A stretch of 64,000 nucleotides of DNA, from assembly GCF_947172395.1 (NCBI RefSeq), contig NC_069087.1, positions 14,961,107 to 15,025,106 on the forward strand, given 5' to 3'. A program made the position numbers and the translations under genes. The stretch comes from Bicyclus anynana. Lineage: Eukaryota > Arthropoda > Insecta > Lepidoptera > Nymphalidae. Position 1 is the first letter of the stretch. The number at the start of each line of letters is the position of its first letter. The notes beneath the pieces were generated by a model. The model did not search any database, was not told the origin of the DNA, and saw nothing but the letters and a program-made list of their open reading frames with translations. This document shows, piece after piece, positions 1 to 11,339 of this stretch.

Positions 1-45
1 CTATAAAAGAGTTCCCCTCCAACTAATCGGATAAAATTGTGTAAG

Positions 46-72
46 TAAAGAAAGAAAGAAAGAAAGAAAGAA
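46..72. repeat. AAAG microsatellite
   Basis: About six tandem copies of a four-base aaag unit. Simple sequence, no gene content. Confidence 0.9.
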
Positions 73-124
73 AATAAATTTATTCATATCTAAAAGTTAC
101 AGACAGTCAATATCAAGTATGCAA

Positions 125-418
125 CGGAGATGGAATTGACTTCTGCCTTCTATTCGTAGGTTTGAAACAAGTCCACACCAACACAGCACCTCCAACTTCT
201 AAGATATGTGCATTTTAAGAAATTAAATGTCACGTGTCTCAAACGGTGAAGGAAAATCACCGTGAGGAAACCTATGTGCCTGAGAATTTTCTTATTCTCT
301 GCGCGTGTGAAGTCTGCAAATCCGCATTTGGCCAGCGTGGTGGACTAAGGCCTAATACCTCTCATTCTGAGAGGAGACTCGTGCTCAAAAGTGAGCCGAA
401 TATGAGTAGTTTATGGTG
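125..418 (+). mobile_element. SINE-1 copy (tRNA-derived SINE), diverged
   Basis: First of eleven copies of one SINE family in the window. The tRNA-like head (125-200) is badly decayed, but the body is clear: a gcattttaagaaattaaat block, cacgtgtctcaaacggtgaa, an inner inverted repeat around 285-305, and the cattctgagaggagactcg block near the 3' end. The open frame over this copy is a by-product of the SINE sequence and not a gene. Family assignment rests on alignment by eye with the better copies at 17890 and 34678. Confidence 0.85.
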
Positions 419-425
419 ATACAAC

Positions 426-1487
426 GGTCCAGTGCGCGAGGTCGAATCATTACCTCTCGATAATGAGTGCGGCCCCTATACCGAGAAATTATTTAACTAT
501 TGACAGAGAATTATTACAGTCGTTAGCTTAAAGTTCATCATCAATCTAATTTACGACTCACTATAGGTCCAGTCCTCCCCCCTTATAGTAGCTTAGACCA
601 ACCTCACTGCTCCAATGCGGATGGTGGGAACGAAAAGTTACATAAAGCAAAAAGGTTTAACGGCGTGCTTCCTGAGAAGTAGGTAAAATGTATTAAAGTT
701 AAAGTTTCTTTATTCAGTGAATATACACGTTTATTTTGATTCCTCATTATGTATAATTACATATTGTTACGAACTAGAGGATTTAATTAATAATTGGAAT
801 TAAACACCTGGTGACTCGTATGAGACTTTATTCCACTCCTTAATCCGAGTACCAATACACACTTACAAACGTAGGCAATCCTTTGTCCAATATAGTAGAC
901 GAATTCACTTGTATCGCTGGAATCACTTCGATGTTACCCCACTTCGTTCCGAAGTTACCTATACTTACCGGTCCTGCTAATGTGCTATTGTTTTGAAGAT
1001 TATTCTAAATATGTGATGGTGGTAAGTAAAGTCGCAAACTTATGAGGTACAAATACAAACCTTGGTCACAAAAGAAACTCAGCCAGGATTTTGTTATTAC
1101 CATTTCACAATATTGCTTAGAACCAAGTATTCCATTATAGTGCAATTAATTTCCAAACTTTGCTATCGTTAAAATTACTAAAAGCTATCTAAAACATTAT
1201 TATACATTTCTTTAGTAATTAAAATAAATAGGTACAAAATAACTCCGTCCCCAATATTACAGAAGTAAGTTTTAATGACAGGGGTAGTGCGGTTGGCGGA
1301 GTATAATACAACTTGGAACATTGTTAATTATTATCCAGAGAACTAAACTGAAATTTCAAATTGTGTTGTATTAGAATATCTATTGGTATTTGTATTTGTT
1401 TTACGTTACGTATTATAATTGTTATTTCAAACGCTATAAACATGTAAAATTATAATACACCACATAATACATACATGTAAAATTATA
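426..1487. other. No gene or clear repeat recognised
   Basis: AT-rich sequence with no long open frame and no match to the repeat families seen elsewhere in the window. The one oddity is a 16-base stretch at 552-567 identical to the core of the phage T7 promoter, described under findings. Confidence 0.5.
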
Positions 1488-1489
1488 GT

Positions 1490-1650
1490 AGCCTACGCAT
1501 CATGGTTTCACCTGAGTAGTTCCTGTTCAAGTGAGGATATGGGGATAAAATATAGCCTACGACACTCACAAATAATGTAGCTTTCTAGTGGTAAAAGAAT
1601 TTTTGAAATCGGTTTAGTAGATCCAGAAATTACCCCTATTATACCACAAA
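1490..1650 (+). repeat. R1 dispersed repeat, diverged copy
   Basis: Shares with the full copies at 3159 and 36073 the order: gtttcacc, a ttcctgttc block, ggggataaaatatagcc, then a frame of aatcgg...agtagatcc near the end. R1 is a short non-coding dispersed repeat of about 200 bp; no protein is encoded. Its class (SINE-like or the end of a longer element) cannot be decided here. Confidence 0.6.
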
Positions 1651-1659
1651 TAGTCGACC

Positions 1660-1885
1660 AACTCAAAATACGTACTTAAAAATCGAAAATTGCATACTAA
1701 TTCCGTTGTTAATTAAAAAGATAAAGTTGTCAGTAAGATAAAACAAGAAAGATGAAATCTGTAGGTATGTATATTAATTACGTCCTTATAGTGGTAAAAA
1801 TCTAATTTTGGGGTTCTAGCCCTACATACAAAGTGAGGATGAATTTTTTATCGTCTATCCCATGGTGTGGAGTATCGTTATCGGT
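1660..1885 (+). repeat. R5 dispersed repeat fragment
   Basis: Resembles 25940-26090: both contain actaa(c/t)tccgtt, aaaaaagataaagttg(a/t)cagtaag and agaaagatga(a/g)at in the same order. No coding potential. The stretch 1886-2700 that follows shows nothing I recognise apart from an unassigned 66-codon open frame at 2215. Confidence 0.45.
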
Positions 1886-2701
1886 ATTTTTCTGCATTGC
1901 TTAAGAGATTAAAGGCCTAACTTAATCTACGGAACCCTAAACTGCGCGTGGCCCGACATGCACTTGGCCGGTTATTTTTTTGCATTGGTTTGTCTCTACA
2001 CGAGAAAGTTAGGGCTTACACCCGCCACGTCGTTCTAATGTGTATGCGCAGTATATCCAACTCGCATTTTTAAGTTTTAAGTATGTTGTTACAACAAATT
2101 ATGTATGCTTTAAACTTAAATAGTATTAAATACTTTAATGTAAGCACAATTCTTATAAAACCAATTAGCGTTTTGATTAATAATTTGCCTTATTTAGACA
2201 AGCATTGTTGATGATTGAATGAATTGAATTTTGATTTACAATTTTGTAGAAAATGTATTCCTATACCGCAAAATGACGATCTTGTGGAAGGATCTCAAAA
2301 TGGATTAAGTTTTCTGGAGCAAATAGATAGTCGTTGTGCTCTATACGTAATGGTACAGAAGATTAATCTTGTGTTCCAATTCCGTAAAAGGTTTTACGTA
2401 ATAGCCAGTCATTAACGTTCTGGTCTGGAGCAACGACCTCGGCCTGAGGGCGGGGTCAAAGTTCCTACAAGTTATTTATTTAATCAACGACAAGTTTCTT
2501 TTTTTTTATAAAAGTTTTCGCTTGATTGGTCACATGATTTTTAGGAACGATATTCCATATTTAATGTTGTATTTCTTACTTACGAGTTCAGTTTATTTAC
2601 GTGCGTTTACAATCGCACGTGTTAACTTGAAACGGATACAGTTTGCCTATGTAGCCTATGGCTGATAGCTGTCACTGTTAGAGTATTCAAAAATAATTGA
2701 A

Positions 2702-2872
2702 GCCTCAATAGCTCAATGGTAAGAGCGGTCGGACTCATCAGCGAGGGTGGTGGTTCGATCCCCGCCCGTTGGTCTATTGTCGTACCCACTTCTAGCACAG
2801 TCTTTCCCTACTAGTTAGAGGGGAATGGGAATATTGGTCATATTATAAAATATATGGCAAATATTCGTTAAA
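2702..2872 (+). mobile_element. SINE-4 copy, tRNA-derived
   Basis: A tRNA-like head has an A-box-like tagctcaatggtaagag and a B box ggttcgatcc about 35 bases apart, followed by a non-tRNA body (tctattgtcgtacccact, cagtctttccctactag). A second copy lies inverted at 62821-62980 in an ERK intron. Because the tRNA part runs straight into a body shared with the other copy, it is a SINE and not a functional tRNA gene. A cat triplet sits where the anticodon would be, which hints at a Met tRNA ancestor; that is inference. Confidence 0.75.
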
Positions 2873-3158
2873 AAAAATTCAGTAAACTTTCTTTTAGGCT
2901 TAGACATGAATGTTTCACAAATACATGAATTTAGCGACAACAACTTGTGTGTCAGAAATTCTTTCTATCATGACATATATATTTGACCAATTGATTATGA
3001 ATAAGCTTATATACCTACTTGTTTTGTTAGAGACTTAACGTATAATTCTAATTGGTATTTTTATTATAGTAATGCTTTTGTTTTGTGTATTATCAATAAG
3101 TGGGTCTGCAATAATTGCCATAAATTTATATGTCTTTATATTTTTATATATTGTAAGA

Positions 3159-3356
3159 CTAGCTGACGCATCGCGGTTTCACCAAGGTGGTTCCCGTTCC
3201 CGTAGGAATACGGGGATAAAATATAGCCTATAGCCTTCCTCGATAAATGGGCTATCTAATACTGAAAGAGTATTTCAAATCGGACCAGTAGTTCCTGAGA
3301 TTAGCGCGTTCAAACAAACAAACAAACCCTTCAGATTTATAATATTAGTATAGATT
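3159..3356 (+). repeat. R1 dispersed repeat, near full length
   Basis: Begins ctagctgacgc, then cgcggtttcacc, cgttcccgtaggaatac, ggggataaaatatagcc, and ends after an (aaac)n run with ttagtatagat. Almost the same as 36073-36282. Non-coding. Confidence 0.8.
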
Positions 3357-3640
3357 GTTATTGTAACCTGTCGGTGTCCTGTTTTAATAAATAAATAAAT
3401 AAAAAAAAATATATTTGTTATTTTTGTTTCAATTTTTTTTTCGTGATTTGGCTTTTATTTTTTTATTTAATTCTGTAATTTTTAGGTGTTTAAGTTATTA
3501 TCTTGTAAGTTGGGGAGATGAATTGGGCAACTGTAATGGTATGTGTATAATTAATAAATATTTTTATTACAATATTATATTAATGAATATTTTTACCACG
3601 ACAACAATTAATATTACGCATTTTTTCTTGACAAGACAAG

Positions 3641-3940
3641 CTCTTGACTACAATCTCACCTGATGGTAAGTGATGATGCAGTCTAAGATGGAAGCGGGCT
3701 AACTTCTTAGGAGGATGAAAATCCACACTCCTTTCGGTTTCTACACGACATCGTACCGGAACACTAAATCGCTTGGCGGTACGTCTTTGCCGGTAGGGTG
3801 GTAACTAGCCACGGCCGAAGCCTCCCACCAGCCAGACCTGGACCAATTAAGAAAATCTCAATCTGCTCCCAGCTGGGGATCGAACCCAGGATCTCCGTTT
3901 TGTAAATCCACCGCGCATACCACTGCGCCACGGAGGCCGT
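3641..3940 (-). mobile_element. SINE-2 copy, full length
   Basis: On the minus strand it starts with a tRNA-like head (gcctccgtggcgcagtggta as A box, gggttcgatcccc as B box), continues through a body with a ggtctggctggtgggaggct block, and ends with a tail reading gtgagattgtagtcaag. This tail matches the 3' end of the LINE fragment at 46241, so the SINE probably borrowed that LINE's machinery. The overlapping 68-codon frame is a shadow. Confidence 0.85.
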
Positions 3941-4289
3941 CAAATCAAAAGCATGCTGTTTGACGATCATTCATTAAGTGACATGTTTTGAAGTAGATAT
4001 TAAAATGTACCTACCTATATCTGCACGTTGTTCAGATCGAAATTATTTTCCCAATTTCTTACATATCTCAGATCTCACATAATAGAATGACACGGTATTG
4101 TTGTATGTAGGCCAAGGAGATTCACTGAGAGCGCTGAACGTAAGCGGCTTTCGCGTAACATAAGCATGGGGGCTTATTGGCTGCGAAGCTACTCTGAGCG
4201 AACCAAAGAGGATACGGAGCCCGTTGTGAGATATACTTGTAATGCATAACATATCTGATATGTTTAAACACAGAACATAGAACGCTGTA

Positions 4290-4392
4290 GCTAACGTGTA
4301 AGACGGAGAGCCAGCGACTGCCAGATCTTCATCATTTTATAAAAGCTGAAAGTTTATCAGCTCATGCCTCTACCATAGATAAATCCTAAACT
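4290..4392 (+). mobile_element. MITE-B end fragment
   Basis: Matches one terminal arm of the MITE-B family (full elements at 24857 and 51672): gacggagagc, gccagatcttc, attttataaaagctgaaagt, tcagctcatgc. Only one arm is present. The SINE-1 at 4410 lies immediately downstream. Confidence 0.6.
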
Positions 4393-4397
4393 GCCTT

Positions 4398-4409
4398 GAT
4401 AAAGCTTAT
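4398..4409 (+). repeat. Left target-site duplication of SINE-1
   Basis: gataaagcttat, repeated exactly at 4659-4670 on the other side of the SINE. A perfect 12-base duplication, as expected of LINE-type target-primed insertion. Confidence 0.9.
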
Positions 4410-4658
4410 CGTTATCAACCCATATTCGGCTCACTGCTGTGCTCGAGTCTCCTCTCAAATGAGAGGGGTTAGGCCAATAGTCCACCACGCTGGCCCAATG
4501 CAGATTCGCAGACACAGAGAATTAAGAAAATTCTCTGGTTTGCAGGTTGCACTGCACACAACTGAAAAGTTGGAGGTGCATGCCCCGTACCGGATTCGAA
4601 CCCACACCCTCCGGAATCTGAGGCAGAGGTCATATCCACTGGGCTATCACAGCTTTCG
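4410..4658 (-). mobile_element. SINE-1 copy with intact target-site duplication
   Basis: Minus orientation. The tRNA-like head, with B box ggattcgaaccc seen on the plus strand, lies at 4590-4658 and the 3' end at 4410. Internally shortened: the cacgtgtctc block present in other copies is missing. The 12-base duplication gataaagcttat flanks it, so this copy is fairly young and its borders are exact. Confidence 0.9.
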
Positions 4659-4677
4659 GATAAAGCTTATGCCATAG

Positions 4678-4840
4678 ATAAACTTCGCTAAATCGCATGG
4701 CGGTACGTTTATGCCGGTACAGAGGTAATTAGCCACCCCCGAAGCCTCCCACAAGCCAAACCTGGTCCAATTAAGAAAACCTAAATCGGCCTAGCCGGGG
4801 ATTGATTCCTAGGACCTCCGTCTTGTAAATCCGTCGTCTT
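4678..4840 (-). mobile_element. SINE-2 fragment lacking its tail
   Basis: Carries the central and head parts (ggcggtacgt, gccggta, aattagccac, gaagcctcccac, cgtcttgtaaatcc) but not the 3' tail. It lies directly beside a SINE-1 insertion. A weak R1-like fragment in minus orientation follows at about 4855-4960. Confidence 0.7.
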
Positions 4841-4964
4841 TCACCTATAGAAAGCTAAATTATAAGGGAGTAACACACGTTATATTAAATTCCCGTATTT
4901 CTGCGGTAGTGAGAACTACGCCGGTGAAACCGCTAGTTTCTGCTTGTATTGTTATATTCTTATG

Positions 4965-5636
4965 ACACATGTGGATTTAAAAATAAAACACAATTGTTGA
5001 TCAAAAGTTTATTTCTCACGATGTTTATCATGGATGAAACAAGTATTAACATAGATAAATAGTGGCAATACTGCCAGCCTTCTGGGCACTTTACCTATGA
5101 TCGTCGATTCGGACGAATTCTACGACGCCTGAGCCTTTAGATATAATTTAAATTTAGTATATTTCCTTTTTAATTTTTATAATATGTAGTTATAGATATG
5201 TAGGTACGTAGTTTTAATATTATTGTAAAATTTATTAAATTGGATAAATAAAGTTATCGATAAATAGTCATTATACAATTAAATAATTACCTCGTTTTAA
5301 ATTAAAATGTCCATTTATTGAAATCATTGCTGGACAGTTTCAATATTCAAATATGCTAACGAGAGACAAAATAAAGCCGTTATTAATATAATTGTTCCTT
5401 TAATTAGCGAAGCTATTTTCGACTAACCAGTACTATCATTTCACAATTTCAATCCACATGACATAATACCTATATCAGCCCACAACAGTTGTCTGCAATT
5501 CGAGTGTAATTTCACTGAAACCAACGAACAAATTGATATTGACATGTGGCTTTCCCGTTGGAACGCTTCGTGTTGCATATATCGGATAGAAATTCGTCGT
5601 GTTTCCACGAATATTTTATAAGCATTGTATTATAAA
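4965..5636. other. No feature recognised
   Basis: AT-rich, no open frame of interest, and no similarity noticed to the repeat families of this window. Confidence 0.5.
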
Positions 5637-5730
5637 CTAGCGGATGCCCGTATCGTCCACGTGGATATGTGTACAGCGCTATAACCTTTTCTAACTTCCA
5701 GTGAAAGGCCCGTAAAAATCGGTCCAGCCG
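5637..5730 (+). repeat. R3 dispersed repeat, short diverged copy
   Basis: Begins actagcggatgcccg...gtccacgtgga and ends near aaaatcggtccagccgttc, the same start and finish motifs as the larger R3 copies at 54607 and 16885. Confidence 0.5.
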
Positions 5731-5746
5731 TTCTAAAGATCAGCTC

Positions 5747-6045
5747 ATCATCATCATTACTAACCCATTTGGTTTACAGCTGAGCTCGAGTCTCCTCTCA
5801 GAATGGGAGGGCTAAGGCAAATAGTCCACCACGAGGGCCCAATTGGCAGACTTTACACACGTAGAGAATTAAGAAAATTCTCAGGTACGCAGGTTTGCAT
5901 ATGGTTTGACACTTGATATTTAATTTCTTAAAATGCATACAATTAAAAAGTTGGAGGTGCATGGCCCGGACCGGATTCGAACCCACACCCTCCGGAATTG
6001 GAGGCAGAGGTCATATCCACTGGGCTAATCACGGCTCTCAATATC
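5747..6045 (-). mobile_element. SINE-1 copy, near full length
   Basis: Minus orientation with a good tRNA-like head at 5960-6035 (gattcgaaccc, then catatccactgggcta as complement of the A box). Flanked by aaagatcagctc (5735-5746) and aaagactagctc (6046-6057), a probable 12-base target duplication with two differences, so older than the copies at 4410, 34678 and 45047. Confidence 0.85.
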
Positions 6046-6057
6046 AAAGACTAGCTC

Positions 6058-7495
6058 GTACACACAGAAAGACAGGCAAAAATGTTAAAAATTTGGATTA
6101 CAGTCGAAATTGAAAAAAGTCTTTTACACATATTTTATAGACTTTTGTACCTTTTGATTTTTATAACTATGAAGTTCACATAATTATACAAATGGTCGGT
6201 TGTTACCATAGATTTACGATTCGGTACAAGTACCTAGTTCTATGGTTGTTGCACTCGTTTATATTCAAAATATTTTTAAAAAAATATTAGAATCTGTAGA
6301 CGCGCTTTTTTAAGATTTGCATATCAAGAACTGTATATAAACAATTATTGTATTTTTATTCTAGATCCTATATATCAAAGCAAGGGAGAAATTACGTACG
6401 TAGGCAACGGTACGTTGAAAATAATTACTTTTTTCCATGTACAAAATGTACGTCATACATCAATCAATATGGATCATTTACGTCAATAAATAAAAGGAGC
6501 CATCCTTTCATTTATATATCAAAGTAATTAAATACATGTCATTTATGTCTCCATTCTCCTAAGTTGTCTTTTGGAGAAAAGTACGTACATAAATCTTTTA
6601 TGTATTGTATACACAGACATCGTGCGTCATAGCTTGTAATATGATCTAAGTCCCTGTGAATGCTAGAACTTCGTTATTTTATAAATGCTGAAAGTTTATC
6701 ATTAACAGTATTCAGAGAAGTATTGGCAAAGCTAATTGTTTGTCGGCTCAGACATGATTTGTCATATAATTTTAAAGAAAATAAAAAAAGTTCTACTTTA
6801 TTTGATTGATTGAAGGTTTAGAAGTATACCTTTAACTGAAAGCCATTGCGATTTAAACTCCATAGTTACCCCTCAAACTACATTAGTGGCATTAGCTAAC
6901 GAACTTTTAGCTATTATAAAATATAGAAGGTCTGGTAACATAACAGGCTCTCTTTGTATTATGTATGGCGTATACAATCGTTCTACGTCATAGCTTGTAA
7001 TAATGTAGCGTAGCGGAAAGTTGTGGCAGCGGGATGCAAGGAAATTGCTTGATCAAGATATTTTTACTCGAGCAACTAAACTTAATTTCTTATTCATTAA
7101 TTATTTCTTTATTTGTTCATTTTTATTTGTTTCAAGAAATAACAGAAACAAGAGTTTGTGTATTTGTGGGTATGTAAGCGTAATTTATTTATTTCTTATA
7201 ACCAACAGTTTATCCAAATACAAATACAGTATACAGCAAGATATATCCCATGGTTATTGTTTCATATTGAAATAGGTATTTGTACAGTGTAGTGTACAGT
7301 AATTTTATATTTTTAGCGTTTTATTAAAGTTAATTTGAAATTACTTAAAAAGACGTCCTTATGTAATACTTGCATTTATTAATCTACTGATATGTATTTC
7401 GAAACTGTATGAAAATACGAATTTAGCGAATAAGAACACCGAGCGCAGATATTAAATAATTATTATCCAAAAAATATAAGAATGGATGTGCAAAA
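6058..7495. other. Mostly unassigned sequence
   Basis: AT-rich. A short MITE-B-like stretch (cttcgttattttataaatgctgaaagtttatca) lies at about 6669-6701. An 84-codon frame at 7021-7275 is rich in Phe, Ile and Leu from AT-rich codons and matches nothing I know; I do not call it a gene. Confidence 0.45.
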
Positions 7496-7499
7496 TCAT

Positions 7500-7690
7500 A
7501 CTAATATTATAAACGCGAAAGTTTTTACGGACTCATGTTTTAGATGTTTGTTACTCTTTAACGCCGTTACTACTGAAGCGAAATTTGGAATGGAAATAGA
7601 TTTTACTCTGTATCTATGTATATCATCTTGGGAATATCCGCGAGATTTGTGAAAAACTGAATTCAAAGTTGCTGACGTCCACTAGTATGA
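7500..7690 (+). repeat. R2 dispersed repeat
   Basis: Runs from ctaatattataaacgcgaaag through tactgaagcgaaatttggaa, gattttactctg and gatttgtgaaaaactgaatt to tccactagtat. The same order is seen at 54395-54597, and partly at 12600-12730. Non-coding. Confidence 0.75.
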
Positions 7691-8130
7691 AATGAAAATT
7701 ATTGCAGGCGATAAGGTAATGGTAAAATAATAGAAGCCAACTTAAAATAATAAATTCACAAGTTTTATATGAAATAATAAATATGGTAGAATCATATTAT
7801 GGATTTCATTTATCACACGCATGATTTATTCACAGCTTAGCATATTTTAATGCATTTTTATATGAGTCTTTTATTGTTGTTATAAGGACCAAGTTATATT
7901 TATTATATTAATTGAAACATTTATCAAGTGTGAACAAGCCAATGAGTAAAATCGAACGTGAATTATTTCTTTGTCAGTTATTAAAACATTGATAGACAGA
8001 TATATTAGACAGACACGATAAATCTGAATCATATAGGTAATCGACGACTTTGACTGCCGATCAAGCTTAACTGTGTACCTACCGAAGCCTTATCATTATC
8101 ACTACCTTTGTGTTTCAATACGCGATTTCA

Positions 8131-8465
8131 ATTATCATCATCATCATATCAGCCGATGGACGTCCACTGCAGGACATGGGCCTTTTGAGGGACTTCCAAA
8201 CATCACGACCATGCGCCATCCAGCGAATACTTTCGACTCGCTTGATGCCGTCAGTCCACCTGGTCGACCAATACTGCGCTTTTTAGTGCAGGTTCGGCAC
8301 ACCTTGGGACCCCAACATCCATCGGCTCTTCGAACTATGTGGCCCGCCCATTGCCATTTCAGCTTCGCGACTCGTTGAGCTATGTCAATGATTTTGGTTC
8401 TTCTGCGGATCGCCTCATTTCTGATTCGATCACGCAGAAATACACCTAACATAGCTCGTTCCATC
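8131..8465 (-). mobile_element. RTE-like LINE, 3' end with C-terminal reverse transcriptase ORF
   Basis: The minus strand encodes about 106 residues, open from 8464: AMLGVFLRDRIRNEAIRRR, then DIAQRVAKLKWQWAGHIVRR and RSIGRP. This is the stereotyped C-terminus of RTE-type non-LTR retrotransposon polyproteins. After the SVGRP-like motif the usual PTRW is lost by a frame change, and no catalytic reverse transcriptase domain is present, so this is a dead 5'-truncated copy. Its 3' end runs into short atgatg repeats (8133-8150), the usual kind of tail for RTE elements. Confidence 0.85.
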
Positions 8466-8809
8466 GCCCGCTGTGTGACTCTATATCAATGTGTGCACAC
8501 TTCTCTGGTAGAGTAAGTTGACATCTTCGTGACAGAATTCGTCCATGTTGTACTGCCGACATACTTCTGCGGTCAAGCAACATTATAGTGTTTTTGCTAG
8601 ATATGTGGGTTTGAATTTGCAGGCTTTATTTACTTGATACTGTCTCTGGTTAACTGGCAAAAGATAGAGTAATGTAGAACCTGTTTCAAGCGTGCTCAGT
8701 GCTCCAAATTCACAATTTATGCCAAGAAGTCCGATTGGCTTTGAATGAAGTGATACAATGATGCGTTCGTGTATTTATAACATTACCGAGATGTCTGTCT
8801 ACTGTCGTT

Positions 8810-8935
8810 TTTAGGGTTCCGTAGTCCACAAGGAACCCTTATAGTTTCGTCATGTGCGTCTTTCCATCCGTCCGTCCGCGGTTTAGCGCAGAGACTATTA
8901 CTATTAAAAAGCTGTAAATTGACATGAATATGACG
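8810..8935 (+). repeat. R5 dispersed repeat
   Basis: Begins tagggttccgtagtccacaa, then ggaaccctt, tagtttcgtcat, cgtccgcggtttagcgcaga. The same order is found at 25555-25640. Non-coding, although a 63-codon frame crosses it. Confidence 0.7.
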
Positions 8936-8942
8936 TGCTTCA

Positions 8943-9016
8943 GTCGTGGGTTTTTCATTCATCGCTACACGCACGCAACATCGGGAGTGTTACGAACGAA
9001 GTTGCCAAGCTATAGC
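8943..9016 (+). mobile_element. MITE-C fragment
   Basis: Right end of a MITE family found also at 29489, 38478 and 60591: catcgctac, catcgggagtgttacgaacg, ttgccaagctatagc. The left arm is absent. Confidence 0.6.
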
Positions 9017-9455
9017 TTACGTCAAAGTCAGTGAAGTGACTGGCTTAGTATATAGTAATTGTTGAACAATCATCAAGCAATTACTATACGAGGACCTACT
9101 TACACCAAACACAAATTGAATATCCAGGAAAATATATGCTTTATGCTTTATGTTCTGTGTTCAAAATATATTTAGATAGGTAGTTCACTTGGCACAATAT
9201 TGGCTCTGTTATTATAATAATTTATATAAAGCCTGGTACATTATAATTTTCCAATATGAATATTTATGACGAAACGTCTCTTCATAATTGCCTAATAAAG
9301 GCCGTGTTTCGTTGCCGTTAATTTATTGTAGGTGCGCCTTTTGCTGTTCCAATTTCTAACTACTTGTACGGAATTTTATTTACTTACTTACCGTAAAAAA
9401 CTATCATAGCGAAGTAGCTACAGTTTATTAGTTAGCGAGTAGTAGTTGAACTATA

Positions 9456-9651
9456 GGGTCTGTAGCCAAGTAGCACGTCGATTAATTTTCTACGATCGCT
9501 AACGCTTCGAAAACTAGAAAAATGTATGAGAATGACATTTGCTACCGACAGGTCACGTGATCAAGATCTGGTCATTCCCATTCATTTTTCTAGTTTTGGA
9601 AGCGTTTGCGATCGTAGGAAGAGAATCATCGTACCACTTGGATACAGGGGC
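9456..9651. mobile_element. MITE-A, complete foldback element
   Basis: About 196 bp that folds on itself almost end to end. The outer ends read ctgtagccaagtagcacgtc and its diverged complement; the inner arms share ctagaaaaatgtatg and gacctgtc-type sequence. No coding capacity, although both overlapping small frames come from it. The next copy starts two bases after it ends, in the same orientation. Confidence 0.8.
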
Positions 9652-9652
9652 T

Positions 9653-9862
9653 GGTTCTGTAGCCATGTGGCACGGTTCTCTTTCTACAAACGCTTACGTT
9701 TCGAAAACTAAGAAAATGTATGGGAATGACATTTGCTATCGACAGGTCAGGTGATCAAGTTGTCGATCGGATCTGTCATTCCCTTATATTTTGTTAGTTT
9801 TCAAAGCGTTAGCGTTTGTAGAAAGAGAATCTACATCTACATGCCACATGGCTACAGATCCT
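9653..9862. mobile_element. MITE-A, second tandem copy
   Basis: Starts ctgtagccatgtggcac and ends gccacatggctacag, again a near-complete inverted repeat. It directly abuts the first copy, so the pair is a tandem arrangement, either insertion next to an existing copy or duplication. Confidence 0.8.
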
Positions 9863-9869
9863 GATCCTT

Positions 9870-10340
9870 TTGGCCAGTTTTTAATCAGAACTAAAAATCG
9901 TACGTCGTCCTAAAAATGTTATTTTCATTATCAGCCCAATTTAACGATCCATTTCAGGGCCAGGCCTTCCACCTGTAAGAGATGGATTTAAATATTTCTT
10001 AATTTGTGCCCTGTTGCCTTCAGAACTACCTATAAGTAGGCACTGACAAACGATCAGAAGTGATCACGTCCATTCGTTTTAATTGAACATTATAAAAATT
10101 ACAGAAAAGTCACCAAGGAATGCAAAGGTAAATGGAAAAAAAGGCAATTAATATTCCCACCAAAAGTAAGTCCTGGGTTAATAACAGGCGCGACGTTAAT
10201 AAAATTGAGGAAACGATATCATGGTGAACGTTTCGTTGGTATTTTCCTGTTCTCTAATACAATGGTTGTTGCCTCGTTTATTTAGTGACTGACGTATTTT
10301 GTTACACGACTGAGCAAAAAGAGCTGAGCATTATCATCAT
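9870..10340. other. No feature recognised
   Basis: No open frame or repeat that I can assign. Confidence 0.45.
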
Positions 10341-10344
10341 TCAT

Positions 10345-10542
10345 CATTATCAACCCATATTCGGCACACTGCTGAGCTCGAGTCTCCTCTCAGAATGTGA
10401 GGGGTTAGGCCAATGGTACACCACGCTGGCCCAATGCCGATTGAGACTTAACACTCGCAGAGAATTAAGGAAATTCTCTGGTATGCAGGTTTCCTCACGA
10501 TGTTTTTTCTTCACCGTTTGTGACACGTGATATTTCATTTTT
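10345..10542 (-). mobile_element. SINE-1 fragment, head missing
   Basis: Minus orientation, from the 3' end (ttatcaacccatattcggc at 10348) to the cacgtgatatttca block at about 10540. The tRNA-like part is gone. The frames on both strands here are shadows of the repeat. Confidence 0.85.
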
Positions 10543-10544
10543 TA

Positions 10545-11335
10545 ACACTTTCGCAGTGATTTTTCTGTACTTTCCTCTGGTGTGGTACCTACGAGGTCCA
10601 TCGAGCTCGTAACTCTTGAACACGCTAGAAGTACAAGGTCAATTGACCTCGTACCGCAGCGAACGTGTTAATATGGGTTGATAACGACTACGTACGAGTA
10701 TAGGCTCGTACTACCACGTTCTATTCCAAAAATGGTAGGTAAGTTTAATCGAAGCTTTATCTGGTTTATCCCTTATTTACCTCTTTTATTATAGTCAAAT
10801 TGAGAGCGTCATAAAATAAAAGGCACCGCAAGATAATAAAAATACGTAATGGGTTTGAAATTGCCGTAAATACAGAGTACCTACTGATATAACTTGTACT
10901 TTCTGAGTTTCATTTTTATTTCAATAAAATAAACGAAATTGATAACTGCATCTACGAACGACACAGAACAAGACAGAATATTCCTGCTTACTGTTATATC
11001 TAATACAGCAAAAAATGCTTTTATCTAAAGTGGAAACTGTTTTTACACGATATTTTTAATAATTCTTCTTTTGTAAAATGGTGAAAAAAAACAAAAAAAA
11101 AACAAACCTTGGTTTAGTTTGTTGTGGGCACTTCTCGGACCCATACGTGTTTGGAACCCTTGCAACTTTAGTTTTAAGTTTTCGACTTTACTTACCACCA
11201 TTAAATCGTGACATTTCTAACTTGACTTGACGTTGACGTCTTCACGTATTCTTGACGTTTCAAAAGTGCTTGTAAACTAAGCCTAATTAAAGTAAATTAA
11301 TTTTATTTATTTTAGTTTTTTTGCATTTTTGCTGA
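10545..11335. other. No feature recognised
   Basis: AT-rich with an A-rich stretch near 11085-11105. Nothing assignable. Confidence 0.45.
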
Positions 11336-11339
11336 GCAG

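Noticed and set aside
2702..2772. Possible tRNA gene
   Set aside because: The tRNA-like part continues into a body shared with 62821-62980, and the acceptor stem does not pair well; it is a SINE head.
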